A DNA stretch of 64,000 bases from Siccibacter turicensis LMG 23730 (GTDB taxonomy: Bacteria; Pseudomonadota; Gammaproteobacteria; Enterobacterales; Enterobacteriaceae), in the NCBI RefSeq assembly GCF_000463155.2, contig NZ_AWFZ01000028.1, forward strand, positions 902,910 through 966,909, in the 5' to 3' direction. Both the position numbers and the translations under genes were made by a program. Positions within the stretch are counted from its first letter, which is position 1, and every line of letters starts with the position of its first letter. Of this stretch, positions 26,983 to 37,807 are shown in pieces. The notes under the pieces were generated by a model, which worked only from the letters and a program-made list of their open reading frames with translations, was not told the origin of the DNA and ran no database searches.

Positions 26983-29136
26983 ATGTTCAGGACAACTCAG
27001 GCCGCTGGCCTGCTTTTGCTGTCGTTTGCCTCAGCCCAGGCCCTTGCTTCCTCCGACGGCGGCGCCTGCCCGTGGGGCGCAGAGTATTGCTATCTCTCCG
27101 GCGAGCCCTGGCTTGACCCGGCCAGCGACACGCGCGATAACCTTATCCGCCTGGTCACGCGCGAGAAACCGCTGGCGCTGCCGGTGCTGCCCTTCCCGAA
27201 GGAGATCGCCCGCAGCCGCAGCTACTACTTTGGGACGCACCTCGACGAGTGGTATGACGCCCCGTCCGACGCCCCGCAGCCCGAAGCAACGCCCACTCCG
27301 CTGAGCGCGACGCTGGCCGCTCAGCGTACCGCGCTGGGGCTGGAACAGACCCCGCTCAGCGGCGAGGCCGATGCCGAGCGGGAGAACCGCTTTGTCTCTA
27401 ACACCCTGCCGACGGTATCGGCGTTTTTCGCCGCGCTGCTGGCGGAAAAAAACCTGACGCCTGAGGAGCGCCGGGCACTGGCCGAGGCACGGCTCGCGCT
27501 GTACACCGCCCCGGCCGATGCCGGCGCGACGCTGGCGACGCTGAAACCGGGCGATAACCCAGCCGCGCAGGCGTTTCGCGACTACCTGGCCGCCAGCGCG
27601 GCGTTCTATCAGGGCGACTACCCCGAGGCGAACCGCGGCTATACCGCTCTCGTCGCCGCGTCGCAGCCCTGGGTGTCAGAAACCGCCCGCTATATGCTGA
27701 TGCGCACGGCCCTCAACCACAGCACGCAGAACGCCACCGACGAGTACGGTTTCTTCAATAACCAGGCAATCGACGCCGCAGCGGTGCAGCAGGCGCGGGA
27801 CTATGCGAAAGCCTATCTCACTGCCTGGCCTGAAGGCCAGTACGCTGATTCCGCCACCGGCATGCTGCGCCGTATCGCCTGGTATCAGCAGGACTGGAAA
27901 ACCCTGGCAGGGGATCTCGAGCAGCAACTGACCGCCGCCGACACCAGCGACACGCTGATCGCGGATATCGCCGAAACCGAGAGTAAGCTGCAAAACGGGA
28001 TCGTCAGCTGGCAACGCGACGTCTTCGCCAGTGCAGACCAGGCCCCGCGTATCGCCGCGACGGAAATTCTGCGTAAGCTGCGCGACGGTGATAAAGCCGC
28101 CATCACGCCGCAGATGCTGGACAGCCTCAAGCCCGCCTATGAAAAAGCCTCGCTGCTGCCGCTGTGGAACTACCTGCATCACGCCCGCCAGTTCTGGCAG
28201 GAGGCCGACTACGAGGCGATCCTCGCCAGTCCGCCCGCCGCACAGACCGCACCGCAGCCCGATCTCATTTTGTTCAGCGAGCAAGTGCTCTACGGCGATG
28301 CGCTGATGGCGAAGAAGCAGTGGGCCGAGGCGGACAGCTGGTGGCTGCGCCTGCTGAAAGATCGCCCGCTCAGCGAACAGCAACAGCTGCTGGAAAAACG
28401 CCTGATGGAGACGCGTATCCAGCGCGGCGAGCCGGAGGCGATTTTTGCTGCGGATAGCCCGATAACCAACCTTTACTGGCGCTCCCTGACGCTGAAGTCT
28501 GCGGCATCACCCGCGCTGCTGCGCCGTCAGGCGGAGCACGGCATCAATGATGAAGAGCGCACTATCGCGCTGCACACCCTGCTGACCCGGGATCTGATGG
28601 CCGGTGACTATCAGGGCTATCTCAAGGATAAGACGCTGCGCCAGCATATTACCGGCACCATCAGCGCCAGCGATTTTAAGGATGTGGATCTCGCCACCTT
28701 CGACTGGGACGGTACCGCGACCACTAAAGGCTACGTGTGCCCTTCGCTGGACCAGACCGTCGGCACCCTGGTGAAAAAGCCTGAGGATGGCCATGCGCTG
28801 AACTGCCTCGGGGAGTTTATTTTCACCACCGGAGTTGAAGTCAGCACCGCGCCGGAGATGACGGATACGATGCTGTGGAACCTGTCGGAAACCGACCCGG
28901 CCTTCAGCCCGCCGGATCGTCAGGCGCTCTACCAGCGCGTTATCGCCAGCCCCGGCGTTGAGCCGGAAGATAAGAGCTACGCGCTGTACCGGGCGGTGAT
29001 GTGCTACGCCCCGTCGGGCTATAACCACTGCGGTGGCAAAGAGGTAAGCAAAGCCACGCGCCAGGCCTGGTTTAGCCAGCTGAAGAAACGCTATCCGGGC
29101 AGCGTATGGGCGCAAAAGCTCAAGTACTACTGGTAA
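26983..29136 (+). CDS. Uncharacterised secreted, helical-repeat (TPR-like) protein
   Basis: 717 residues from ATG 26983; an upstream in-frame start would overlap the terminator. A signal peptide (about 1-23, ending ALA) implies export to the periplasm. The body is Ala/Leu-rich and helical, with TPR-like segments such as AFYQGDYPEANRGYTALVA followed by ARYMLMRTAL. Cys occur in close pairs (ACPWGAEYC near the N-terminus; C in VCPS and LNCL; CYAPSGYNHC near the C-terminus), which suggests disulfides. I recognise no catalytic motif and no gene name. It overlaps the DUF3142 gene by 31 bases, so the two probably act together. Confidence 0.8.
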   Translation: MFRTTQAAGLLLLSFASAQALASSDGGACPWGAEYCYLSGEPWLDPASDTRDNLIRLVTREKPLALPVLPFPKEIARSRSYYFGTHLDEWYDAPSDAPQPEATPTPLSATLAAQRTALGLEQTPLSGEADAERENRFVSNTLPTVSAFFAALLAEKNLTPEERRALAEARLALYTAPADAGATLATLKPGDNPAAQAFRDYLAASAAFYQGDYPEANRGYTALVAASQPWVSETARYMLMRTALNHSTQNATDEYGFFNNQAIDAAAVQQARDYAKAYLTAWPEGQYADSATGMLRRIAWYQQDWKTLAGDLEQQLTAADTSDTLIADIAETESKLQNGIVSWQRDVFASADQAPRIAATEILRKLRDGDKAAITPQMLDSLKPAYEKASLLPLWNYLHHARQFWQEADYEAILASPPAAQTAPQPDLILFSEQVLYGDALMAKKQWAEADSWWLRLLKDRPLSEQQQLLEKRLMETRIQRGEPEAIFAADSPITNLYWRSLTLKSAASPALLRRQAEHGINDEERTIALHTLLTRDLMAGDYQGYLKDKTLRQHITGTISASDFKDVDLATFDWDGTATTKGYVCPSLDQTVGTLVKKPEDGHALNCLGEFIFTTGVEVSTAPEMTDTMLWNLSETDPAFSPPDRQALYQRVIASPGVEPEDKSYALYRAVMCYAPSGYNHCGGKEVSKATRQAWFSQLKKRYPGSVWAQKLKYYW

Positions 29137-29831
29137 TCGCCCTGCTGCTGGCTACGCCGGTACGGGCGGCTGGCGAGGCGCGGGTGCAGGCCGACGCCTA
29201 CCAGGCCTTCTGGCTCTGGTCAGGCGTGCGGGCGACGCCATCGATGCGCCAGGCGCAGGTGGTCTATCTGCATCAGGGCGATGTGGTGGCCTACCCGCAG
29301 CGGACGGTGTTTTCACGCCTTGGGATGCCGGTAAGCCGACTCGCGGTGCCCGCGGTGTGGATCACGGTGCGTATCGCCACGCTTGATATTCCTGATGCGA
29401 TCCTGGATCGCGTGCTGCGCCTGCCCGACCGCTGGACGGCGGCGGGAAACCAGGTGCTGGGTTTGCAGATCGATTTCGATGCGGCCACGCACCGTCTGGC
29501 GGACTATGCCGATTTCCTTCGTCAGGTACGCCAGCGACTGCCGGCGCACTACGCCCTCGGGGTTACCGGCCTGCTCGACTGGGCGAAAACCGGCAACGTA
29601 GAGGTGCTCAACGGCCTGCCGGTGGATGAACTGGTGGTGCAGACCTATCAGGGACGGCATACGGTGCCGGGCTACCAGCGCTATCTTCCCGCGCTGCGCG
29701 GGCTGCGTATTCCGTTCAAAATCGGGGTGGTCGAACACGGCGAGTGGGACCCAGGCGACGAGCGCGAGCTGGCCGCATCGCCCTTCTATCGCGGCGCGGT
29801 GGTGTTCATGCTGGGCAACGCGCCGCCGTGA
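29106..29831 (+). CDS. DUF3142-like exported protein
   Basis: 241 residues with a short signal peptide (AQVLLVIALLLATPVRA). The sequence fits my recollection of the DUF3142 family: AFWLWSGV near the N-terminus, then LGLQIDFDAATHRLADYADFL and a GLLDWAKTGN / VDELVVQTYQG section, an arrangement that suggests a TIM-barrel glycosidase-like fold with acidic residues after strands. Enzymatic activity is unproven. The ATG at 29106 lies inside the preceding gene (31-base overlap), consistent with coupled translation. It converges with cueR, with one base between stops. Confidence 0.78.
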   Translation: MGAKAQVLLVIALLLATPVRAAGEARVQADAYQAFWLWSGVRATPSMRQAQVVYLHQGDVVAYPQRTVFSRLGMPVSRLAVPAVWITVRIATLDIPDAILDRVLRLPDRWTAAGNQVLGLQIDFDAATHRLADYADFLRQVRQRLPAHYALGVTGLLDWAKTGNVEVLNGLPVDELVVQTYQGRHTVPGYQRYLPALRGLRIPFKIGVVEHGEWDPGDERELAASPFYRGAVVFMLGNAPP

Positions 29832-30242
29832 TCACGCCCCGACCTTGCGGTGGCAGCAGCCGGAGAGATTATCGATAATCGGGCAGTCGGCGCTGTCGTC
29901 GCCCGGACAGGCGGCGGCCAGCGTCAGCAGCTGCTGGCGCATCGACTGCAGCTCCTCGATATGGCGTTCGATCTCCGCCACCTTGTGCAGGGTGCGCGCT
30001 TTCACGTCCGCGCTGTGACGGGCCGGATCGTTAAACAGGTGCACCAGCTCTTTGCACTCCTCCAGGTTAAACCCTACCTGGCGGGCCTGACGCAGCAGCG
30101 TCAGCTCATCAAGGTGCCGCTGGCTGTAGGTGCGGTAGCCGTTTTCACCCCGGGCCGGTGGCGTCACCAGCCCCTTCTCTTCATAAAAGCGAATTGCCTT
30201 GCTGGTTAAGCCGGTTTTTTTCGCCACGTCGCTGATATTCAT
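29832..30242 (-). CDS. cueR: Copper-responsive MerR-family activator CueR
   Basis: 136 residues. The N-terminal winged helix ([20 protein letters not shown]) and the long dimerisation helix precede the Cu(I) loop CPGDDSADC, whose two Cys match Cys112 and Cys120 of E. coli CueR. A CCH-type tail (GCCHRKVGA) follows. It senses zeptomolar Cu(I) and activates copA and cueO. It is divergent from copA, and its target site lies between them. Confidence 0.97.
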   Translation of the reverse strand: MNISDVAKKTGLTSKAIRFYEEKGLVTPPARGENGYRTYSQRHLDELTLLRQARQVGFNLEECKELVHLFNDPARHSADVKARTLHKVAEIERHIEELQSMRQQLLTLAAACPGDDSADCPIIDNLSGCCHRKVGA

Positions 30243-30251
30243 GCTTTCCCC

Positions 30252-30282
30252 TTGACCTTCCCCTTGATGGAAGGTTTACCCT
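30252..30282 (+). promoter_or_regulatory. CueR-regulated copA promoter
   Basis: The dyad ACCTTCC-N7-GGAAGGT (30255-30275) sits between a TTGACC -35 (30252-30257) and TACCCT -10 (30277-30282), with the overlong 19-bp spacer that MerR-type activators correct by DNA distortion. It is nearly identical to the E. coli copA promoter. Confidence 0.92.
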
Positions 30283-30351
30283 TACTGACAGTTCGGTAAA
30301 AAACATCAACCCGGTCAATATCTGTACGACCGATTATACAGGAGGAGCATC

Positions 30352-32853
<2,502 letters not shown>

Positions 32854-32859
32854 CCCGCT

Positions 32860-32885
32860 GCCGCCACCGCATCGTCGGTGGCGGC
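32860..32885 (+). terminator. Hairpin after copA
   Basis: Ten-base stem GCCGCCACCG / CGGTGGCGGC with a six-base loop and no T-run. Confidence 0.5.
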
Positions 32886-32947
32886 GTCCCGCCATTTGCA
32901 CCTTCCTGCCGGGCGCGCTAGCATGATCTTTTAGCCCCGGAGGAATG

Positions 32948-33748
32948 ATGAGCCTGTTCAGTCGCTTACACGCCTGGTTGTCTGGCCTGACCGCAGGCAG
33001 CTATCCGTGGCCAGCCATCGACATCACCCTGCCCAGCGGGCGCCATCTTCATCTGGTGGGCAGCATCCATATGGGCACCCGCGATATGGCACCGCTCCCC
33101 GCACGCCTGGTACAGAAGATTGCCGCCGCCGACGCGCTGTTTGTCGAAGCCGATATCAGCGGCAGCAATGCCCCGTTCCGCACCCCGGATTATGACCAGC
33201 CGCTCAGCGCGCGCCTCGCGCCCGAACTCTACGCCCGGTTGCGTCAGCGGGCGGACGAGCTGGCTCTGGATATGGGAACGTTTGACTGGCAGCCGCCCTG
33301 GCAGGTGGCGCTGGTGATGCAGGCGCACCAGGCGCAGCGCCTCGGTTTACGCCCGGATTACGGCATTGATGTGCAGATGATCGCTGCCGCCCAGGCATCC
33401 ACCGTGCCGCTCAGAGAGCTGGAAGGCACCGAGAGCCAGATGTCGCTGCTGGAAACGCTGCCGGACGAAGGGCTTAGCCTGCTGGAGGATACCCTCACCC
33501 ACTGGCATACCAACGCCCGCCTGCTGCAGCTGATGGTGAGCTGGTGGCTGGATGCGCCGCCGCGTCAGAAAAACGTCGCGCTGCCCGCGACCTTCGGCCA
33601 CGAGCTCTACGATGTGCTGATGCACCAGCGCAACCGCCACTGGTGCGAGGTCATGCGCGCCCTGCCGCCGGGTCGCTATGTGGTCGCGGTGGGGGCGTTG
33701 CATCTTTACGGTGAGGGGAATCTGCCGCAGCTGCTGCGCAGTGGATAA
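32948..33748 (+). CDS. ybaP: TraB/GumN-family protein YbaP
   Basis: 266 residues. Two copies of the family's GxxH core are seen: VGSIHMGTRDM (N-terminal) and VAVGALHLYGEGNLPQLL (C-terminal), along with a conserved Glu in FVEAD. These residues form the putative metal-dependent protease site of the TraB/Tiki group. Two ATGs follow GGAGG; 32948 has better spacing than 32945. E. coli YbaP has no firmly assigned function. The stop codon overlaps the 3' end of antisense sRNA chiX. Confidence 0.93.
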   Translation: MSLFSRLHAWLSGLTAGSYPWPAIDITLPSGRHLHLVGSIHMGTRDMAPLPARLVQKIAAADALFVEADISGSNAPFRTPDYDQPLSARLAPELYARLRQRADELALDMGTFDWQPPWQVALVMQAHQAQRLGLRPDYGIDVQMIAAAQASTVPLRELEGTESQMSLLETLPDEGLSLLEDTLTHWHTNARLLQLMVSWWLDAPPRQKNVALPATFGHELYDVLMHQRNRHWCEVMRALPPGRYVVAVGALHLYGEGNLPQLLRSG

Positions 33749-33831
33749 AAAAACGGCCAATATCGCTATTGGCCCGTCAAAGAGGAACGTCATTATTGTT
33801 GTGGTTATCCTGCGGCTTGCACCAGCAGTGG
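33747..33831 (-). ncRNA. chiX: Hfq-dependent small RNA ChiX (MicM/SroB)
   Basis: On the minus strand between ybaP and ybaK, as in E. coli. The 3' half, TTCCTCTTTGACGGGCC followed by stem GGCCAATA / TATTGGCC and seven T, matches E. coli ChiX almost base for base; the terminator T-run covers the ybaP stop. The 5' half differs but keeps a small hairpin (CTGC...GCAG). The 5' end is estimated from the usual 84-nt length. In E. coli it represses the chitoporin gene chiP and is titrated by a chb mRNA decoy. Confidence 0.88.
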
Positions 33832-33950
33832 TTAAAAATTGTCTCGCAAACGCCCGGTGACTACCAGAACAATTAAGCAAGCTGGTACTATTTTTTCCCG
33901 TTGACCGCAGCGTAAGCTGGGCCAGGTTGATGAAAAAGGCAGAAATAAAC

Positions 33951-34430
33951 ATGACACCCGCAGTTAACTTACTCGAAAAACAGGGCATCGCCTTCCGGCT
34001 CCACACCTATGAGCACGATCCTCACGAAACTAATTTTGGTGACGAAGTGGTGCGCAAGCTCGGGCTTGATGCCGACCAGGTGTATAAAACGTTACTGGTG
34101 TCGATGAATGGCGACCCGAAACAGATGGCGGTCGCGGTGACGCCGGTGGCGACGCAGCTGGATTTGAAAAAGGTGGCGAAAGCGCTCGGTGCGAAGAAGG
34201 TTGAGATGGCCGATCCGATGGTGGCGCAGCGTACCACCGGCTATCTGGTGGGGGGCATTAGCCCGCTGGGGCAGAAAAAGCGTCTACCGACGCTGATCGA
34301 CGCTCCCGCCCAGGGGTTTCCCACCATCTATGTCTCCGGTGGGAAACGCGGGCTGGATATTGAACTGGCGGCGGCGGATCTCGCCCGCCTGCTGAACGCA
34401 ACGTTCGCGGATATCGCGCGCCGGGACTAA
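33951..34430 (+). CDS. ybaK: Cys-tRNA(Pro)/Cys-tRNA(Cys) deacylase YbaK
   Basis: 159 residues, same as E. coli, starting [12 protein letters not shown]. YbaK hydrolyses cysteine mischarged on tRNA-Pro, in trans to ProRS. Key family segments are [11 protein letters not shown] with the conserved Lys, [21 protein letters not shown], and [15 protein letters not shown]. The ATG at 33951 is chosen by alignment; an in-frame TTG/ATG eight codons earlier is less likely. Confidence 0.96.
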   Translation: MTPAVNLLEKQGIAFRLHTYEHDPHETNFGDEVVRKLGLDADQVYKTLLVSMNGDPKQMAVAVTPVATQLDLKKVAKALGAKKVEMADPMVAQRTTGYLVGGISPLGQKKRLPTLIDAPAQGFPTIYVSGGKRGLDIELAAADLARLLNATFADIARRD

Positions 34431-34439
34431 CGCCGTTTC

Positions 34440-34464
34440 CCCGGCCCTCTTCCGGAGGGCCGGG
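34440..34464 (+). terminator. Hairpin after ybaK
   Basis: Ten-base GC stem CCCGGCCCTC / GAGGGCCGGG. A second inverted repeat, GCCAGGGG / CCCCTGGC, follows at 34474-34500 before the convergent ushA stop. Neither has a long T-run. Confidence 0.55.
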
Positions 34465-34506
34465 TCTGCTGTCGCCAGGGGGCGCTATGCGTCCCCTGGC
34501 AGCCTC

Positions 34507-36159
34507 TTACTGCCACACCACCTCGCCTTTCGGCTCCAGGGTGCCGATATCCAGCGGTGAATTCTGCTGGATATACTGTTTCAGCGCTTCCGCATCCACA
34601 AAGCCGGTATTGACGTACCCCGGTTTGGTATCGATATGCGGATAACCATCCCCGCCGGTGGCGTTGAAGCTGAGCGTCGCCATGCGGTAGGTTTTCGCTG
34701 CGTCTACCGGTTCCCCTTTGATTTTCAGGTCGCTGAGGGTGCCGTTGCGGGCGGTAAAGCTGACGTTGGCGAACTGCGGGTAGGCACCGGAATCGGGCTT
34801 CATCTGCGCCACCGCGGTCAGGTAGTCGGTCACCTCTTTGCCGGTCATGTCGACGTAGACCAGGGTGTTGCCAAAGGGTTGTACCTTGAGCACGTCTTTA
34901 TAGGTGATGTCCCCCGGCTCGATGGAGTCGCGAATGCCGCCGCCGCTCATCACGGCAAAATCGGCCTGGGTGCGCGCCATCTGGGCGTTGAGGATCAGAC
35001 GCCCCATGCTGGTCTGCACGAAACGCACTTTGCTGCGGTCCCCTTCCAGCCTGCCGTTAACGCTGCCGATCTTCACGCCAAGCTGCGCTTTGCCCTTGTT
35101 CTGGAACGGGGTCAGCAGCGAGAGCATCGGCTGGTTCTCCGGAATTTCCGGGGTATAGAGTACGCGCTCACTCTCACCGTTATCCCAGGTAATCTTTTTC
35201 TTCAGGTTGATGGGGATCAGCTGGTAGCGCACCAGTTTCATCTCGCCGTTGCGGAAGGTGAAGTCGGCCCGCCCGACGTATTTCCCCCACTCGTGCGCCT
35301 GTACGATCCAGGTGCCGTTCTGCTGGTCCGGTGCGCACGGCGTGCCGGGCACGTAGTCCGCCTGCTTTTTATTCTCCCCGGCCATGCAGACCGGATCCTG
35401 TGAGTGACCACCCACAATCATTGTCAGCGCACCCGTGGGCAGCGCGCGCGCCAGTTCCACGTCGCCCGGCGCGTTGGAGCCGTGGTTGCCGTTATCGTAG
35501 TGGCCCATATGGGTCACCGCGATAATCACGTCCGGCTTCTCGGTCTGTTGCAGCTCCTGAATCACCAGCTTCGCTTCGTCGGCGGGTTTGCGGAACTCGA
35601 TATCGGTGAAGAATTCCGGATTGCCGATTTTCGCAGTGTCATCGGTGGTCAGGCCCAGCACCGCGATTTTAATGTCCTGCGGTTTGAAAAGCGCCCAGGG
35701 TTTGAACAGCCGCTGGTTGGTACTTTTCTGGTAAATGTTGGCCGACAGGAACGGGAATTTCGCCCACTTCTCCTGCTGGCGCAGCACGGTGAGCGGGTTA
35801 TCGAACTCGTGGTTGCCCACCGCCATCGCGTCATAGCCGATAAGGTTCATGCCGCGAAAATCGGGTTCCGCGTCCTGGAGATCCGACTCCGGCACGCCGG
35901 TATTGATGTCGCCGCCGGAGAGCACCAGCACGCTGCCGCCGCTGGCCTTCACTTCCTTGCGCACTTTATCCACCAGCGTTTTTTGCGCCGCCAGCCCGTA
36001 CTCGCCATATTCGTTACGCCAGAAGTGGCCATGATGATCGTTGGTGTGCAGGATCGTCAGGTTATAGGTTTTATCCTGCTCCCAGGCGAACGCCGGTTGG
36101 CTGAGGGCGCTGAGCGTGGTCAGCAGCGCCAGCGCCAGGCTTTTGGGTAAAAACGTCAT
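34507..36159 (-). CDS. ushA: Periplasmic 5'-nucleotidase / UDP-sugar hydrolase
   Basis: 550 residues, as in E. coli UshA. The signal peptide ends QPAFA (about residue 25). The metallophosphatase domain shows LHTNDHHGHFW, GGDINTG, GNHEFDN, ITHMGHYDNG and GGHSQDP, the ligands of the di-metal centre; the C-terminal nucleotide domain has GGGIRDSIEPGDITY. It scavenges nucleotides and UDP-glucose in the periplasm. GGGAGAGA precedes the ATG. Confidence 0.98.
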   Translation of the reverse strand: MTFLPKSLALALLTTLSALSQPAFAWEQDKTYNLTILHTNDHHGHFWRNEYGEYGLAAQKTLVDKVRKEVKASGGSVLVLSGGDINTGVPESDLQDAEPDFRGMNLIGYDAMAVGNHEFDNPLTVLRQQEKWAKFPFLSANIYQKSTNQRLFKPWALFKPQDIKIAVLGLTTDDTAKIGNPEFFTDIEFRKPADEAKLVIQELQQTEKPDVIIAVTHMGHYDNGNHGSNAPGDVELARALPTGALTMIVGGHSQDPVCMAGENKKQADYVPGTPCAPDQQNGTWIVQAHEWGKYVGRADFTFRNGEMKLVRYQLIPINLKKKITWDNGESERVLYTPEIPENQPMLSLLTPFQNKGKAQLGVKIGSVNGRLEGDRSKVRFVQTSMGRLILNAQMARTQADFAVMSGGGIRDSIEPGDITYKDVLKVQPFGNTLVYVDMTGKEVTDYLTAVAQMKPDSGAYPQFANVSFTARNGTLSDLKIKGEPVDAAKTYRMATLSFNATGGDGYPHIDTKPGYVNTGFVDAEALKQYIQQNSPLDIGTLEPKGEVVWQ

Positions 36160-36335
36160 TTCTCTCTCCCTGAAGGTGTCGTAAAGGCTGAAATTACAGT
36201 GGGCTGACAGGATCTACAAATAAGATTTCAAAATTGCGACTTTCCTCAAATGACGGGTAACGGTATGTTAGCCAGATAATAATACGCAGGCTGAACGACC
36301 TCGTTTCTCCCTTCACCTTTGTAACGTTGGAATCT

Positions 36336-37556
36336 ATGGCTATCAGTGAACAAACCGGCGCGCTGGCCGGTAAACCCGCGTCCTCACCCCCGGCCCGAAC
36401 CGCCTTTGGTATTCTCGGCGCGATCAGCCTGTCGCACCTGCTCAACGACATGATCCAGTCGCTGATCCTGGCGCTTTATCCGCTGTTGCAGGCCGACTTT
36501 TCCCTGTCGTTTATGCAGATAGGGATGATCACCCTCACCTTCCAGCTGGCATCATCGCTGCTGCAGCCGTTCGTGGGCTACTACACCGATAAGTACCCGA
36601 TGCCCTGGTCGCTGCCGATCGGCATGTGCTTCACCCTGTGCGGCCTGATCCTGCTGGCGATGGCGGGCAGCTTTACCACCGTGCTGATCGCCGCAGCGCT
36701 GGTGGGCACCGGCTCATCGGTGTTTCACCCGGAGTCCTCCCGGGTGGCACGCATGGCGTCCGGCGGGCGTCACGGCCTGGCCCAGTCCCTGTTCCAGGTG
36801 GGCGGCAACTTCGGCAGTTCGCTTGGACCACTGCTGGCGGCGCTGATTATCGCCCCTTACGGCAAAGGCAACGTCGGCTGGTTTGTGCTGGCCGCGCTGC
36901 TGGCGATTGTGGTGCTGGTGCAGATCAGCCGCTGGTACGCCGCGCAGCAGAAGGTGAATAAAGGTAAGCCGGTTGAGCGGGCGGTGAATCCGCTGCCGCG
37001 TAAAAAAGTAGTGCTGGCGATCGGGATCCTGCTGGCGCTGATTTTCTCGAAGTACTTTTATATGGCGAGCATCAGCAGCTACTTCACCTTCTACCTGATG
37101 GATAAGTTCGGCATCGGCGTGCAGACCTCACAATTCTACCTGTTTGCGTTTCTGTTTGCCGTGGCGGCCGGAACGGTGATCGGTGGCCCCGTCGGGGACA
37201 AAATCGGGCGTAAATACGTTATCTGGGGATCGATTCTCGGCGTGACGCCCTTTACCCTGCTGCTGCCCTGGGCTTCGCTGTGGTGGACCGGGGTACTGAT
37301 TGTGATTATCGGCTTTATCCTCGCCTCGGCGTTTTCGGCGATTCTGGTCTATGCCCAGGAGCTGCTGCCGGGACGCATCGGCATGGTGTCCGGGCTGTTC
37401 TTCGGCTTTGCCTTTGGGATGGGCGGCCTCGGCGCGGCAGTGCTGGGGGTGGTGGCCGATCATACAAGTATCGATCTGGTCTATAAGATCTGCGCTTTCC
37501 TGCCTCTGCTGGGGATTTTGGCAATCTTCCTCCCTGAAAACCGCCATAAAGCGTGA
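36336..37556 (+). CDS. fsr: Fosmidomycin resistance protein, MFS exporter
   Basis: 406 residues, equal to E. coli Fsr, with 12 predicted membrane helices and a central cytoplasmic loop (about 195-225). Conserved stretches are SHLLNDMIQSLILALYPLL, GTGSSVFHPESSRVARMASG and LLPGRIGMVSGLFFGFAFGMG. Overexpression confers fosmidomycin resistance in E. coli; the natural substrate is unknown. ATG 36336 is chosen over the in-frame TTG at 36327. A terminator follows closely. Confidence 0.96.
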   Translation: MAISEQTGALAGKPASSPPARTAFGILGAISLSHLLNDMIQSLILALYPLLQADFSLSFMQIGMITLTFQLASSLLQPFVGYYTDKYPMPWSLPIGMCFTLCGLILLAMAGSFTTVLIAAALVGTGSSVFHPESSRVARMASGGRHGLAQSLFQVGGNFGSSLGPLLAALIIAPYGKGNVGWFVLAALLAIVVLVQISRWYAAQQKVNKGKPVERAVNPLPRKKVVLAIGILLALIFSKYFYMASISSYFTFYLMDKFGIGVQTSQFYLFAFLFAVAAGTVIGGPVGDKIGRKYVIWGSILGVTPFTLLLPWASLWWTGVLIVIIGFILASAFSAILVYAQELLPGRIGMVSGLFFGFAFGMGGLGAAVLGVVADHTSIDLVYKICAFLPLLGILAIFLPENRHKA

Positions 37557-37563
37557 CTGTTGA

Positions 37564-37591
37564 TGGCCTGTAATATGATACAGGCCATTTT
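37564..37591 (+). terminator. Rho-independent terminator of fsr
   Basis: Nine-base stem TGGCCTGTA / TACAGGCCA with a six-base loop, followed by TTTTC. Confidence 0.8.
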
Positions 37592-37807
37592 CTAACGCTG
37601 GTTTTACGCAGCCCTCCATGAAATAACCTGCGGATAACCCTTGATTTCACATTTTTCGTCTTCAAATGCCTTTTTTCATTAGCATTCAACAATTATTCAC
37701 AAACGCCGATAAGTAATTTGTCATAAACTATTTACTGGAGTTATGGCTTATCGTCCCGAGCCGGGCGCTACGCCATAGTGGATCAACGAATAACGAAAGG
37801 AGACGGA

